From NCBI RefSeq assembly GCF_026212465.1, contig NC_080056.1:22454964-22518963 (forward strand): a stretch of 64,000 nucleotides of DNA. The letters run 5' to 3'. The position numbers were made by a program, and so were the translations under genes. Shown piece after piece: positions 1 to 10,984 of this stretch (the stretch's first letter is position 1; every line of letters begins with the position of its first letter). This DNA is from Amaranthus tricolor. Taxonomy: Eukaryota > Streptophyta > Magnoliopsida > Caryophyllales > Amaranthaceae. The notes beneath the pieces were generated by a model. The model was not told where the DNA came from, ran no database searches, and worked only from the letters and a program-made list of their open reading frames with translations.

Positions 1-1048
1 GAGTTAAAGTCCTGACGAAAGTTGTAGATGGAGACAGTGCGCTGTTCCCCACGATACAGGTCTGGAGAAGACATTGACTGGAAGTTACGAAAATTACGTT
101 TTCTGTTTTTGGTTAATGTAAAAGGTTAAAAGTTTAAATAGTTGCTTAATTAAATTAATTTATTAATTGGCAAAAAGTTTTTTAAAACACCTAAAAAATA
201 TGGAGAAGACTTATTCCTCACTTTGAATAAGTCTCCTATAAAATCGGACACCCAAGAGATTTATTCTGTACTTTGAACAAGTCTCCTATAATTTAGGATC
301 TTCTTACTGACTCATGTTCTGTTAACCGTACAAAAGAACCGCAGTCATTTTCCACCTCTACCTTCAATAACTTCCCAACTTTCTTTGGGAGCAAGTAAGT
401 AAATGGAAGTCATGGGGTGAGTGCACTACATGGTAATCGTGGGATGAGTGCAGTGATGGCTATTCCCTTTATAAACGAGGGATGCTACGCTAAACCGATA
501 TCCATCTAAGAGTGTCCTTAAGGTGAGATCAAAATAAGAAAAATATTTTGTTCATGTATTTGCCAATTAATTCATTATATTTTTCTTGAGCAACTACTTA
601 ATTTTAATCTTCTTAAGAATTGGCCTTGTAAGGGTAATTGAGTGTTTTTGTTGTAACTAGACTTATGGGAAGTCTAGGGGAATAGAGAAGCTTCAAAGAG
701 AAGCGTGAGAAGAGAAAAAGAAGGAGAAAAGAAGAGAAGAGAAATAGGCCTAGAGTAGAGAAGCTTCAAGTGAAGCATATTTGTTTTATGTAATTGTAAT
801 TGATTGCCTAAAACATAGTGAGAATTTTGAAATCCCGAGGGGTCGTGGTTTTCCTTCTTATTAGGCCAAGAAGGTTTCCACGTAAAATCTTTGTCTCCTT
901 ATTATCTTTTTCTTTTTAAGTTTAAGCTTTATTTTGTTTGTTAAAATTCCGCAAATTTGAATAAAAACGAAGTAAAGTTAGATACACAACAATTCACCCC
1001 CCCCCCCCCCCCTCTTGTTGCATTTGACCATCTTCGTGTATTTCAACA
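1..1048 (+). repeat. 5' LTR of Sirevirus (first ~190 bp missing)
   Basis: Position 1 aligns with 9306 of the downstream LTR, so roughly 190 bp lie outside the window. The right end TTTCAACA (1041-1048) is followed after 2 nt by the primer-binding site, which fixes the boundary. A run of 16 C (997-1012) replaces CCCTCCCC of the other LTR. A short imperfect direct repeat containing AAGTCTCCTATAA occurs near 209-242 and 261-294. Confidence 0.9.
468..476 (+). promoter_or_regulatory. Probable TATA box of the Sirevirus LTR
   Basis: TTTATAAAC lies in the middle of the LTR and is conserved in the downstream LTR near 9774-9782, followed in both by CGAGGGATGCTACGC. Transcription would start about 30 bp downstream. 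Inferred from sequence and LTR position only. Confidence 0.5.
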
Positions 1049-1050
1049 AT

Positions 1051-1068
1051 TGGTATCAGAGCCATGTT
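1051..1068 (+). other. Primer-binding site, initiator tRNA-Met
   Basis: TGGTATCAGAGCCATGTT begins 2 nt after the LTR end. It is complementary to the 3' end of plant initiator tRNA-Met except for one position in the 18. This is the usual primer of copia elements. Confidence 0.9.
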
Positions 1069-1117
1069 CCTCATTTAATCAGGAAACCCTGTGAGCAGTT
1101 TCCTGTTCCCTGGCAAG

Positions 1118-2648
1118 ATGTTGAAGATGAACGAACGCATGGAAGAAGGGTACTCCACGCAAAGGCCACCTATGTTCGATGGGAAATTCTATACCTACTG
1201 GAAAAATAGGATGGAAATTTTTATAAAGGCCGAAAATTACCAGGTATGGAGTCATTGAAATTGAAGATTTTGAAGTGACAACCATCAACTCCAACAATGA
1301 AGCTGTTCCAAAACCAATCACTGAATATGAAAAGAAAGATTTTCAAAAGATGGAGATGACCGCTCTTGCTATTAAATTACTTCACTGTGGACTTGGTCCT
1401 AACGAGCACAATCGTATTATGGGTTGCAAAACTGCCAAGCAGATTTGGGACCTGCTAGAAGTTACCCATGAAGGTACCAGCGAAGTGAAGCGCTCCAAGA
1501 TTGACCTCCTAATGTCCAAATATGAAAGGTTTGTTATGAAACCTAGAGAGAACATTCAAGAGATGTTCACCAGGTTCACAAATATCACGAATGAATCTGT
1601 CTCTCTTGGTAAGATCATTCCCGTTGATGAACAAGTTAGGAAAATACTTAGGAGTCTTCCTCAAGACGAACGTTGGAGAGCTAAGGTCACAGCCATTCAG
1701 GAATCGAAAGATTTCACCAAGTTTAATTTGGAAGAGTTGGCTGGTTCCCTCATGACTCATGAATTGCATTTGGGCACAGCTGACAGTTCCCGTAATAAAG
1801 GCCTGGCTCTGGCAGCGGATGATAGTGAAGAGTCAGACGCTGGTAAAGTGGAAGATGCTATGTTGGCACGTAAATTCAAAAAATTCGTCAGGAACAGCAG
1901 ATATAGAAACCAAAGAAACAACAAAGAAAAGGGAACTGCTAACTTGAAGACAAATTTTGAATGCCACAAGTGTGGGAGCACTGATCACTTCATCAAGGAT
2001 TGCCCTCAATGGAAAAATGAGAAGGGCACGGGAAAAGCAAGAGAATTTGGAAGACAATATAAGAAGGGAAACTTCAAAACTGATTTTAGAAAGGCAATGA
2101 TTGCAGCTTGGGGTGATACGGAGAGCGAGGCTGAGACAGAAGCTCCAGTGGAAGAAGAAACAGCAAACCTATGGCTCATGGCATCTCATCACAGCAAGGA
2201 TGAAGAGTCCAAAGAAAAAGAGGTAATGTCTTATAACTCACTTCCTAAACATCCATTTAAACTTAGTAATAATAAATTAATTAAGTTGCTCTTGGAGACA
2301 CAAGAGAAATTAGATAAACAGAATATCAAGTGTCTCCAAATCGAGAAAGACCTCAACTCAAACAAAGATCATGTGTCTTACCTAAATTCATTTAGAATAG
2401 ATGTACAAAGCAGATTTTTTAATTTGCTAGATCAGAATATTGTTTTGAAAGAGACAATTGAAAAATTGAAACAGGAATTTATTTTTCTTAATATTGAAAT
2501 AAATCAAAATAAATTGTTAGGATTAAGTAAAGATGTAAACAATATATCTACTCACATGGTTAGCACTGAAATTCAAAAGTTGAAATTAAAATTAGAATCA
2601 TATGAAAGAGAAAATAAGTATCTAAAAGATCAACTTAATTTAAAATGA
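1118..2648 (+). pseudogene. gag: Sirevirus gag (capsid/nucleocapsid), frameshifted near its start
   Basis: Gag packages the element RNA into virus-like particles. The natural start appears to be ATG at 1118 (or 1127), giving a copia-Gag N-terminus with a tryptophan-rich YWKNRMEIF stretch. A one-base deletion near 1247-1250 pushes this frame into a stop, and the rest continues in another frame to the stop at 2646-2648. The main body (457 codons from 1275) holds the UBN2-like Gag domain and one CCHC knuckle, CHKCGSTDHFIKDC, around codon 233, followed by an acidic region. The last ~120 residues are lysine- and leucine-rich and look like a coiled coil, as in long Sirevirus Gags. The GTG at 1275 is not a real start. 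Confidence 0.85.
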
Positions 2649-4708
2649 AAAGGGAAAATCAATGAAGTTCCCAAATGGATTCTAAATGCTAAACCAAAAA
2701 GTAAAGAAGGTCTAGGTTATGATAAAATAATAAAAAGAAAAAGGTCTATGTTGATCTCCCTAGTAGTAAAATCTGTTCCTTTTGTGGCAAAACTGGACAC
2801 CTGAAAAATCAATGTGTAAAAAGGGAACAACATATCAAAGCAAATAAAAATTATGTCGAACGCATATAGATTAAGAAATGTGATTCAAGTATTATCGACA
2901 GGGAACCCAAGGATGACTGGGTTCCTGAACCTAACCATTAATTTGCTTTGCAGGTTCAAGTGAGGGGGAACAACTCATGGTATCTCGACAGTGGGTGTTC
3001 CAAGCATATGACGGGTGACAAATCTGAATTTCTCTCACTTGAAGCCTATGATGGGGGAACTGTAACCTTCGGTGACAATATGAAGGGTGAGATAATCGCC
3101 AAAGGAAAGGTTGGAAGGTCAAGTTCCCATGCCATTGACAATGTATTTTTAGTCGAGAATTTAAAACACAATCTTTTAAGTATTTCTCAATTTTGTGACA
3201 AAGGTAACTCTGTTAAGTTTACTTCTGAACGATGCATAATTTCTAGGCATAACACAGGAGACCCTGTGCTTGAGGGAATTAGAAAAGGGAACACTTATGT
3301 TGTGAACCTGGACACTGTTCCCAAAACCAGTCTAACGTGTTTAAGCGTTATAGAACAAGACCCACTGCTTTGGCACAAGCGTTTAGGTTATGCTAGCTAT
3401 TCATTGATTAACACTTTAAGATCAAAAGACCTAGTAAGAGGATTACCAGCAATAAAATTCCTCAAAAATGAAATTTGTGATCCTTGTGCTAAAGGAAAAC
3501 ATGTGCGGTCATCCTTTAAATCAAAGTATCTCGTGACTACCTATAGACCATTAGAATTAATTCATATGGATCTATGTGGACCTATGAGAACACAAAGCCG
3601 TAGTGGCAAAAGATATGTGTTTGTCATAGTTGATAACTATAGTAGATTTACCTGGACTATATTTTTAGTAAGCAAAGATGAAGCTTTTGATGAGTTTGTT
3701 TCTTTTGCTAATAAAATACAAAAATCTACCAATAATCAAATTGTTCACATAAGGTCTGATCATGGGAAAGAATTTGAAAATTCAAACTTCATGAATTATT
3801 GCAATGAACATGGTATAAATCACAATTTTTCCGCACCTAGAACACCACAACAAAATGGAGTGGTAGAGCGGAAAAATAGGACCTTAGAAGAAATGGCTAG
3901 GACCATGTTGATTGCTAGTAGTTTACCTAGAAATTTTTGGGCCGAAGCCGTTAATACTGCATGCTATATTTTGAATCGTGTGTTAATAAGACCAATCACT
4001 TTTAAGACACCCTATGAATTGCTCAAAGGTGTCAAACCCAATATTTCCTATTTTCGTGTGTTTGGATGCAAATGTTTTGTTCACGTAAATGGAAAACGAA
4101 ATATAGGTAAATTTGATGAAAGAAGTGATGAAGCAGTATTTCTCGGTTATTCATCACATAGCAAAGCTTACAGAGTTTATAATAAGAGAACAATGTGCGT
4201 GGAGGAATCCATTCACATAATCTTTGATGAAACTAACTTTTCAACAAATGAACAGGTAAACAATATTAAAATAGGTCTTGCAAATTTAGAAGATGATGAT
4301 GAAGGAGTTAAAATGCAAGATCTAGGAACAGCAGGTGAACAGCCAATACAAGAAGAGGCAGGAGAAACTGACCAAGTCCAGGAACTGCCAGCACAACAGG
4401 ATCAGCAGACGGTTCCCAATCCAGCTGTTCCCGCAGATGACCAAAATGATCCAGCAGCTGAACAAAATGTCAATCAAGATGTTGAACAGGAACATGCTAC
4501 TGTTCCCTCAAGAGAATTTGTGCCCAAACCTTGGAAATATCAAAGTTATCATCCTCTTGATCTGATTATAAGTGATATGAATAAGGGAACACAAACCAGA
4601 TCTCAACTGAGAAACTTTTGTGCACACTTTGCGTTCCTATCATCACTTGAACCCAAAAATCACGAAGAAGCTCTAAAGGATTCCGAATGGATAGTAGCCA
4701 TTAAATGA
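2649..4708 (+). pseudogene. pol: Sirevirus pol, 5' part: second zinc knuckle, protease, integrase
   Basis: 2649-2947 is decayed and carries stops, but still encodes a second CCHC knuckle, CSFCGKTGHLKNQC (2774-2815). From 2948 the frame is open for 586 codons. It holds an aspartic protease (WYLDSGCSKHMTG, DSG active site), a GAG-pre-integrase zinc-binding region (WHKRLGYAS ... CDPCAKGK), and a DDE integrase core with D in HMDLCGP, D in RSDHGKEF and E in VVERKNR. Next come the copia integrase C-terminal KRNIGKFDERSDEAVFLGYS motif and a Gln/Pro-rich linker. The frame ends with clustered stops at 4706-4724, just before RT. All catalytic residues are present, so the inactivating damage lies in the flanks. 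Confidence 0.9.
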
Positions 4709-6142
4709 ATTTGAAAGAAATAAGGTATGGCACTTAGAACCCAAACCAAAAGGCAAGAAGGTAATGGTTTGAAATGGGTATTTCGGAATAAGCTAGATGA
4801 GCATGGAATAATTGTAAGAAACAAGGCAAGACTCGTGGTCAAAGGGTACAATCAACAAGAAGGTATTGATTACACTGAGACATTTGCTCCGGTAGCAAGG
4901 TTAGAGGCTATTAGAATTTTAATTTCTTTTTCTGCTTTTATGAACTTTAAGTTATATCAAATGGATGTGAAATGTGCTTTCTTAAATGGATTTCTTGATG
5001 AAGAAGTGTTTGTTGAACAACCTCCTGGTTTTGAGAATGCCTCTTGTCTTGATCATGTCTACAAGCTTGATAAAGCTCTTTATGGGTTGAAACAAGCTCC
5101 AAGGCAATGGTATGAAAGACTATCAAAGTTTTTGATTCGAAATAACGTTGTAAGAGGGAAAATTGATAAGACCTTATTCTTTAAGAACAAAGGTTATGGT
5201 ATTTTAGTTCTTCAAATTTATGTTGATGATATTATTTTCGGTGCAACCAATGATTTGTTATGTAAAGAATTTGCCAACCTTATGGGCACAGAATTTGAAA
5301 TGAGCATGATGGGAGAATTAAATTTCTTTCTTGGTTAGCAAATTAAACAAACTGAAAATGGTATCTTTATTCATCAACAAAAATACATAAAAGAACTTCT
5401 TAAGAAGTATGGGTTAAATAACGCTAAAACCAACCATACACCCATGGCTACAAATGTTAGATTAGATGAAGACCTAAAAGGAACTAACGTAGATCAAACA
5501 ATGTATCGAGGCATGATAGGTTCCTTATTATATCTAACTGCTAGTAGACCTGATATTGCTTTTAGTGTTGGTTTATGTGCTAGATTTCAGTCCAACCCTA
5601 AAGAATCACATCTCACAGCAGTAAAACGGATTTTAAGATATTTGAAGGGAACAGACGACTTGTCCCTATTTTATCCTAAAAGTGATGTTTATGATTTAAA
5701 AGGCTTTAGTGATGCAGATTATGCAGGTGATCTAGTAAATAGAAAAAGCACGTCAAGTATGGTACAATTTCTTGGCTCATGTTTAGTTTCATGGAGTTCT
5801 AAGAAACAAAACACGGTTGCATTATCCACAGCCGAAGTTGAATACGTAGCAGCAGCAGCTTGCTGTTCCCAAATGCTTTGGATAAAACAGCAACTAAGAG
5901 ATTTTGGTATTAAAGTTGAATGTATTCCTATTTATTGTGATAATACCAGTGCCATATGTATATCTAAAGATCCAGTGCATCATTCACGAGCTAAACATAT
6001 ACATATTAGACATCATTTTCTTAAGGATAACGTAGAACATAAAAATACTAATGAACAAGTTGCAGATATTCTGACCAAACCGCTTCCAAGGGAACAATAT
6101 GAAAAGATGAGATTGGAACTTGGTATGATCAAGCTCCACTAA
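4709..6142 (+). pseudogene. pol: Sirevirus pol, 3' part: reverse transcriptase and RNase H
   Basis: This continues in the same frame as the integrase ORF, but 4706-4770 carries two compensating frameshifts: the expected [21 protein letters not shown] residues are readable only in another frame. RT then follows ([50 protein letters not shown]) with the catalytic YVDDIIFG motif near 5220. A TAG at 5336-5338 interrupts the frame after LNFFLG. RNase H follows intact (SDADYAGD, KQNTVALSTAEVEYVAAA, YCDNTSAICIS, ADILTKPL) to the stop at 6140-6142. Same-frame continuity across the TAG shows a single original polyprotein. Confidence 0.9.
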
Positions 6143-6594
6143 AGTTGGTTGCATAAAATTCCCAATGAAGCATCATGAAAAAAGAGGGTCAGGAATCAAC
6201 CTCAATATTTTGATTGAGAATCATTTATTGCATGGATCAGGTAAACACGTAATAAAGTTTGTACTATGAATATTCTCTTGTTTGCATGTTGTTAATTTGA
6301 TCATAATTCAAATTATATTATCATATTGTTTGAAAAATGTTTAGCCATTTTAAACTTAAATAAATAAAAATTTGTAAGGGAAACGGTTTAATCCAAAATT
6401 CAATTCCAAATCCACTCAATCCTTCCATGTCAAAAGCCATGATGAATGGCATTGATGAGATGGGACGTGAGGTAACCGTCAGCCATCTTTAAAAAGGCCC
6501 TAACACATCAAATCACTCAAACTATCTTCATTCCTTTTCAAAACCGTCTCAAGAAACCGTCCTTCTTCTTCTCTCAACTTTTCAAAATTCAAAC
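6143..6594 (+). other. Spacer between pol and env-like ORF
   Basis: AT-rich and without coding signal. It includes GGGTCAGGAATCAACC-type sequence just after pol and a pyrimidine-rich stretch before the next ATG (6595). A subgenomic promoter or splice acceptor for the downstream ORF might sit here, but I see no clear signal. Confidence 0.5.
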
Positions 6595-8307
6595 ATGAAA
6601 ACACCAAAATCAAGCAAGAAAACTTCTAAATCAGGAAAGAAAGCCTCTACATCCCACCAAAATATCCAGCCAAAACCCTTAAAAATTGTTCATCCACCCC
6701 CATTACTGAACGCTGCACCATCACCATCCCAAGAAACCACAGAAAATGTTGGAACAAAACGAAAAATACTTTCACCAAAAGGTGAATCATCCTCCAAAGC
6801 GGTCAAGCGTTTGAAGCAAGTTGATCCTAACAGTGCTAAAGAGATTGCAAAGGAAATGTCTGTCGGATTTGGGGTAGATAAGTACTGGTATGACTCTACA
6901 CACTTTCCTCAACTTCATACTATTTTAAAATTTCAAGAATGGGAGGTTTTGATGACTGAGTTTAGTTGTAATCTCATTTTTCCAAACATTATGCGAGAGT
7001 TTATTTCAAACTTCTCCAATAACTGTGGAATGTGTTCTAGTATGGTTAGGAACATATAATTAGAGTTTAATAGCGCATTGTTGGGGGAATGGTTCAATGT
7101 TCCAAATGTTGGGTTTGATACATATTGTGTTGGTGCAAAGATAGTTTTTTCAAGAATAAATGAAAAAAAGATTTTTAAGTTTTTAGGGGTTGCACAAAAG
7201 AAGGGTAAAATCAGTCACAATATCTTGTCTCCAATGCATAAATTACTGTACAATGTTGCACGAAGATTCATTTTGCCCCGAAACTCTAAGAGGAGTGAGG
7301 TGAGTCTACGTGATGCAACCTTGATTTATTGCATGGATAATCAAATAAAAATAAATTTTCCATCTTTGATGATATCATATTTATCTGACTGCATTGAGAA
7401 AAAGAATGTTGTTGGCTATGGGAGGCTGTTAACATGGATTTTTCGCAAGTTTGGGGTACTATTGGATGGGCTGGAGTTCCCAATGAGTCCCAATATGAAA
7501 ATTGGTGCAAGATGTCTGAAGAATTTGCATCTCAAACTAAATGATGAAGGGGTGTTAGTAAATGAATCAGAAGAAATAATTGATGTAGGTTCTGATGAGG
7601 AGGAAATGGATGAAGAAGAAGGAGAAATTGAAAAAGAAGTAAAAATAAAGAAGGAAAAAGGACAAGAAACAGAAAAAGAAGAAAATATAGAAAAAGAAAA
7701 TAAAGATGAAAAAGAAAATGAAAAAGAAAAGGAAGAGGAAGTAGAGGAGGAAGAACAAGGGCCTGTTCCCACTGAAGAAGGAAAAGAAGGGGAACAGGAA
7801 GAGGGGACAAGAAAAGAGGGGGAACAAGGAGAGGAAGAAGCTTTAGGAGAAGAAGTGCCTCATGATCTCTGTCACGATTCCAGTGATGAAAAGGTTGTGA
7901 TTGCATTAAGGAGGAAAGGTAAAGCTATTCAAAGGAAGAGTAGGAGGCTTGCTTCAAAACGAAAAGCTGCAATGGTTGATGATACCTCTTCTAAAACCAT
8001 TCCTGAGCCTACTTCAAATGAACCTCTCTCTCCCAAGCCAACCACTCCACTACCACATCAAACTCCATCACCACCTCCATCACCTATTCACTTTACACCA
8101 CCACCATTTCCATCATCTCCTGGTATTGGTTGTGCTGATCCTATCTCTACAGCTTCCTCACATTATGTTCTCTCCAAGCTCATTGAACTACAATCTCAAT
8201 TCAGTGCTTTTCAAGATGAAGTTCGTATCTCACTCGCTTCAATTGTTGATCAACTTACCATGATGGAGAATCGTCTTGGTGCAAAGTTGGATACAGTAGA
8301 AGTGTAG
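6595..8307 (+). pseudogene. Sirevirus env-like (third) ORF with one in-frame stop
   Basis: Two open stretches (6595-7059 and 7078-8307) share one frame and are split only by a TAA at 7057-7059, so the original product had about 570 residues. The N-terminal ~80 residues are basic and Ser/Pro-rich. The middle (residues ~85-310) resembles the plant retrotransposon third-ORF family (LGEWFNVPNVGFDTY, KFLGVAQKKG). A very acidic Glu/Lys tract follows (genome 7580-7850), then a basic KRKSRRLASKRK patch, a Pro-rich stretch and a C-terminal coiled coil. The Pro-rich plus coiled-coil tail matches SIRE1-type env-like ORFs. I see no signal peptide or clear transmembrane segment, so an envelope role is only a family label. 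Confidence 0.75.
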
Positions 8308-9113
8308 ACCGAATATGTGGATGAAGAAGAGACTGCCCCTTGAACCCTCTCCCTATGTTTTTTTTAAGATTTGAATGGCTGTTGCATTTCACAAACAATT
8401 TCACTTTTTACTTTGTACCATCTGGGGTACATTGTTGTTACGTTGAACATTTGCTACTTTTTTTTACTTTTATTAATGGTCTGTGACAACTAACTATATG
8501 CAGGTTTGATTATTGTTCATGGCACTTACTTTTATTATTGTTTCTTGCTTTCATCACTGACAATTCTATATGTTTTGTGCTGAGGATTGATATTCCTTAT
8601 CTTATTTTTGATTGATGACAAAAGGGGGAAGAGAATGCACAAACTTAAGAGGATCTGTGTGAATTGAAAGTTACATATCTCAATTGATTCATATTGATTC
8701 AATTATATGGGAGATAATGTGTTTGTGTTGTGTGCAAGGATTATGCTGCTAACTGCAAATTATGTTTATGCTAAAACATTCTGTTTTTTTTTAAGTGTGT
8801 TTTTAACATTACGGTTATTTTGGTTAATTGTTTGTTTTGGTTTAACTGGTTTAAAGTTGTTTCTCTTGGAAATACTTAATTTTTTTTAATCTATTTTATA
8901 TTAGTTCTTCTTAGTTTAATTATATTTGAAAATTTTAAAAAAACATATTTGATACTATGTTTTATAGAGTAAGTTGGTTTATGATATGCTTGGTAAATTA
9001 TATTTACTAAGTTAGTTAGAGTTACTTTAATCTCTAGTATACTCTAAGAATTTTGTTTTACTCTTGTTTACTTAAGTTTGTTTATAAAGTTTGTCATCAT
9101 CAAAAAGGGGGAA
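8308..9113 (+). other. 3' internal region with repeated polypurine tracts
   Basis: AT-rich, T-rich and noncoding. GACAAAAGGGGGAAG occurs at about 8617-8631 and CAAAAAGGGGGAA at 9101-9113, directly before the 3' LTR. The second is the functional-position polypurine tract that primes plus-strand DNA. The upstream copy fits the multiple conserved PPT-like motifs known from Sireviruses. Confidence 0.7.
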
Positions 9114-10346
9114 TTTTTGGCCTCTTAGGTTTTGATGATGACTTCACTTCTAAAATAAACAAACATATTTTAGAGATTGTTTTGTAGGTGAATATCCGAT
9201 TGTGTTAATCGTTGATGAAGCCTATGACTTGGTTCGTGGAAGTTGTACATGTCTCAAATATCCAAGAAGTTGGACAATTGCTTTAGAAGTCAGTTTACTG
9301 TTCCGAGAGTTAAAGTCCTGACGAAAGTTGTAGATGGAGACAGTGCGCTGTTCCCCACGATACAGGTCTGGAGAAGACATTGACTGGAAGTTACGAAAAT
9401 TACGTTTTTTGTTTTTGGTTAATGTAAAAGGTTAAAAGTTTAAATAGTTGCTTAATTAAATTAATTTATTAATTGGCAAAAAAATTTTTAAAACACCTAA
9501 AAAATATGGAGAAGACTTATTCCTCACTTTGAATAAGTCTCCTATAAAATCGGACACCCAAGAGATTTATTCTCTACTTTGAACGAGTCTCCTATAATTT
9601 AGGATCTTCTTAGTGACTCATGTTCAGTTAACCGTACCAAAGAACTGCAGTCATTTTCCACCTCTACCTTCAATAACTTCCCAACTTTTTTTGGGAGCAA
9701 GTAAGTAAATGGAAGTCATGGGGTGAGTGCACTACATGGTAATCGTGGGCTGAGTGCACTGATGGTTGTTCCCTTTATAAACGAGGGATGCTACGCTAAA
9801 CCGATATCCATCTAAGAGTGTCCTTAAGGTGAGATCAAAATAAGAAAAATATTTTGTTCATGTATTTTCCAAATAATTCATTATATTTTTCTTGAGCAAC
9901 TACTTAATTTTAATCTTCTTTAGAATTGGCCTTGTAAGGGTAATTGAGTGTTTTTGATGTAACTAGACTTAAGGGAAGTCTAGGGGAATAGAGAAGCTTC
10001 AAAGAGAAGCGTAAGAAGAGAAAGAGAAGGAGAAAAGAAGAGAAGAGAAATAGGCCCAGAGTAGAGAAGCTTCAAGTGAAGCATATTTGTTTTATGTAAT
10101 TGTAATTGATTGCCTAAAACATAGTGAGAATTTTGAAATCCCGGGGGGTCGTGGTTTTCCTTCTTATTAGGCCAAGAAGGTTTCCACGTAAAATCTTTGT
10201 CTCCTTTTTATCTTTTGCTTTTTAAGTTTAAGCTTTATTTTGTTTGTTAAAATTCCGCAAATTTGAAGAAAAACGAAGTAAAGTTAGATACACAACAATT
10301 CACCCTCCCCTCTTGTTGCATTCGACCATCTTCGTGTATTTCAACA
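9114..10346 (+). repeat. 3' LTR of Sirevirus
   Basis: It starts just after the polypurine tract (exact base uncertain by a few nt) and ends TTTCAACA, as the 5' LTR does. It is about 1.23 kb. It repeats the TATA region, the duplicated AAGTCTCCTATAA motif and the AGAAGAGAAGAG purine-rich zone of the first LTR. The target-site duplication cannot be checked because the left flank is outside the window. Confidence 0.88.
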
Positions 10347-10984
10347 TCATTTAATTATAGAAATTTGGTAACCGTAACTTTTTAATAATTAAAACCCTAA
10401 AAATTAGCCTAAAAATTGACATGCTCAAGAAAATAGCAATTAAAATTGGAACAAGCAAGTGAATTTAGTCTTGTAATTGTTCGCTTTTAATAACAGCTTA
10501 CAAAGAAGTTTGGTCAAAAATGGTTAAAATCTTTGTTCGATGTTACTAACAGCGAACAAAGACATTGATTTTTTTACCAAGCTTCTTTGTTCGCTTTTAG
10601 TAATAGCGAACAACCCCGAATCTGTGCTATGGGAAAAAAAATACTTATTTTAGAAATTAAGTTTAAAAGCTGCTTTCTTTTTGAATTTTTTATATTAATT
10701 TGCTTATTCATTTCAAATTTTCACACTTTAGGCTACATCTTTATTGTTGTGCTCCAAATTCAAAGATTAACCATCATAATTATGGTTGGCATTTCCATTT
10801 CAGACATTGCTTATAATTTTCTTTGAATAACTTAAATTATTTAACAACCATAAATATTGGTGAATATTACTTTTTGGAAATCAATGAAAAGTGAAAAATA
10901 TATTAACAATAAACTATACACAAGTTATCTTAGCCCACAAAATATCATAAACACTTCTTGTAAGTCCTAATACTTGCTCAAAAT
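10347..10984. other. AT-rich spacer with a small inverted/direct repeat cluster
   Basis: No gene seen. Between about 10478 and 10612 the motif TTGTTCGCTTTTARTAA occurs twice on +, and a third copy (GTTACTAACAGCGAACAA) lies inverted between them, so the stretch can fold into a hairpin. The rest is featureless AT-rich sequence. Confidence 0.5.

Larger units (their letters stand above)
1..10346 (+). mobile_element. Sirevirus-type Ty1/copia LTR retrotransposon (5' end cut by window edge)
   Basis: Two LTR copies (1-1048, incomplete, and about 9114-10346) bracket, in order: a tRNA-iMet primer-binding site, gag with a CCHC knuckle, a second knuckle, protease, integrase, reverse transcriptase, RNase H, an extra ORF, and purine tracts of the form AAAAGGGGGA. 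Integrase before RT defines Ty1/copia. The long gag, the extra ORF after pol and repeated polypurine tracts are Sirevirus (Maximus/SIRE) traits. The coding part is broken by frameshifts and stops (near 1247, in 2649-2947, near 4706-4770, at 5336 and at 7057), so this copy cannot be autonomous. A hand count of the overlapping LTR parts gives about 27 substitutions in about 1040 bp, meaning insertion is not very recent. Confidence 0.92.

Noticed and set aside
7416..7906. Three overlapping - strand ORFs rich in Ser, Phe and Leu
   Set aside because: They are shadows of the GAA/GAG-rich acidic tract of the Sirevirus third ORF.
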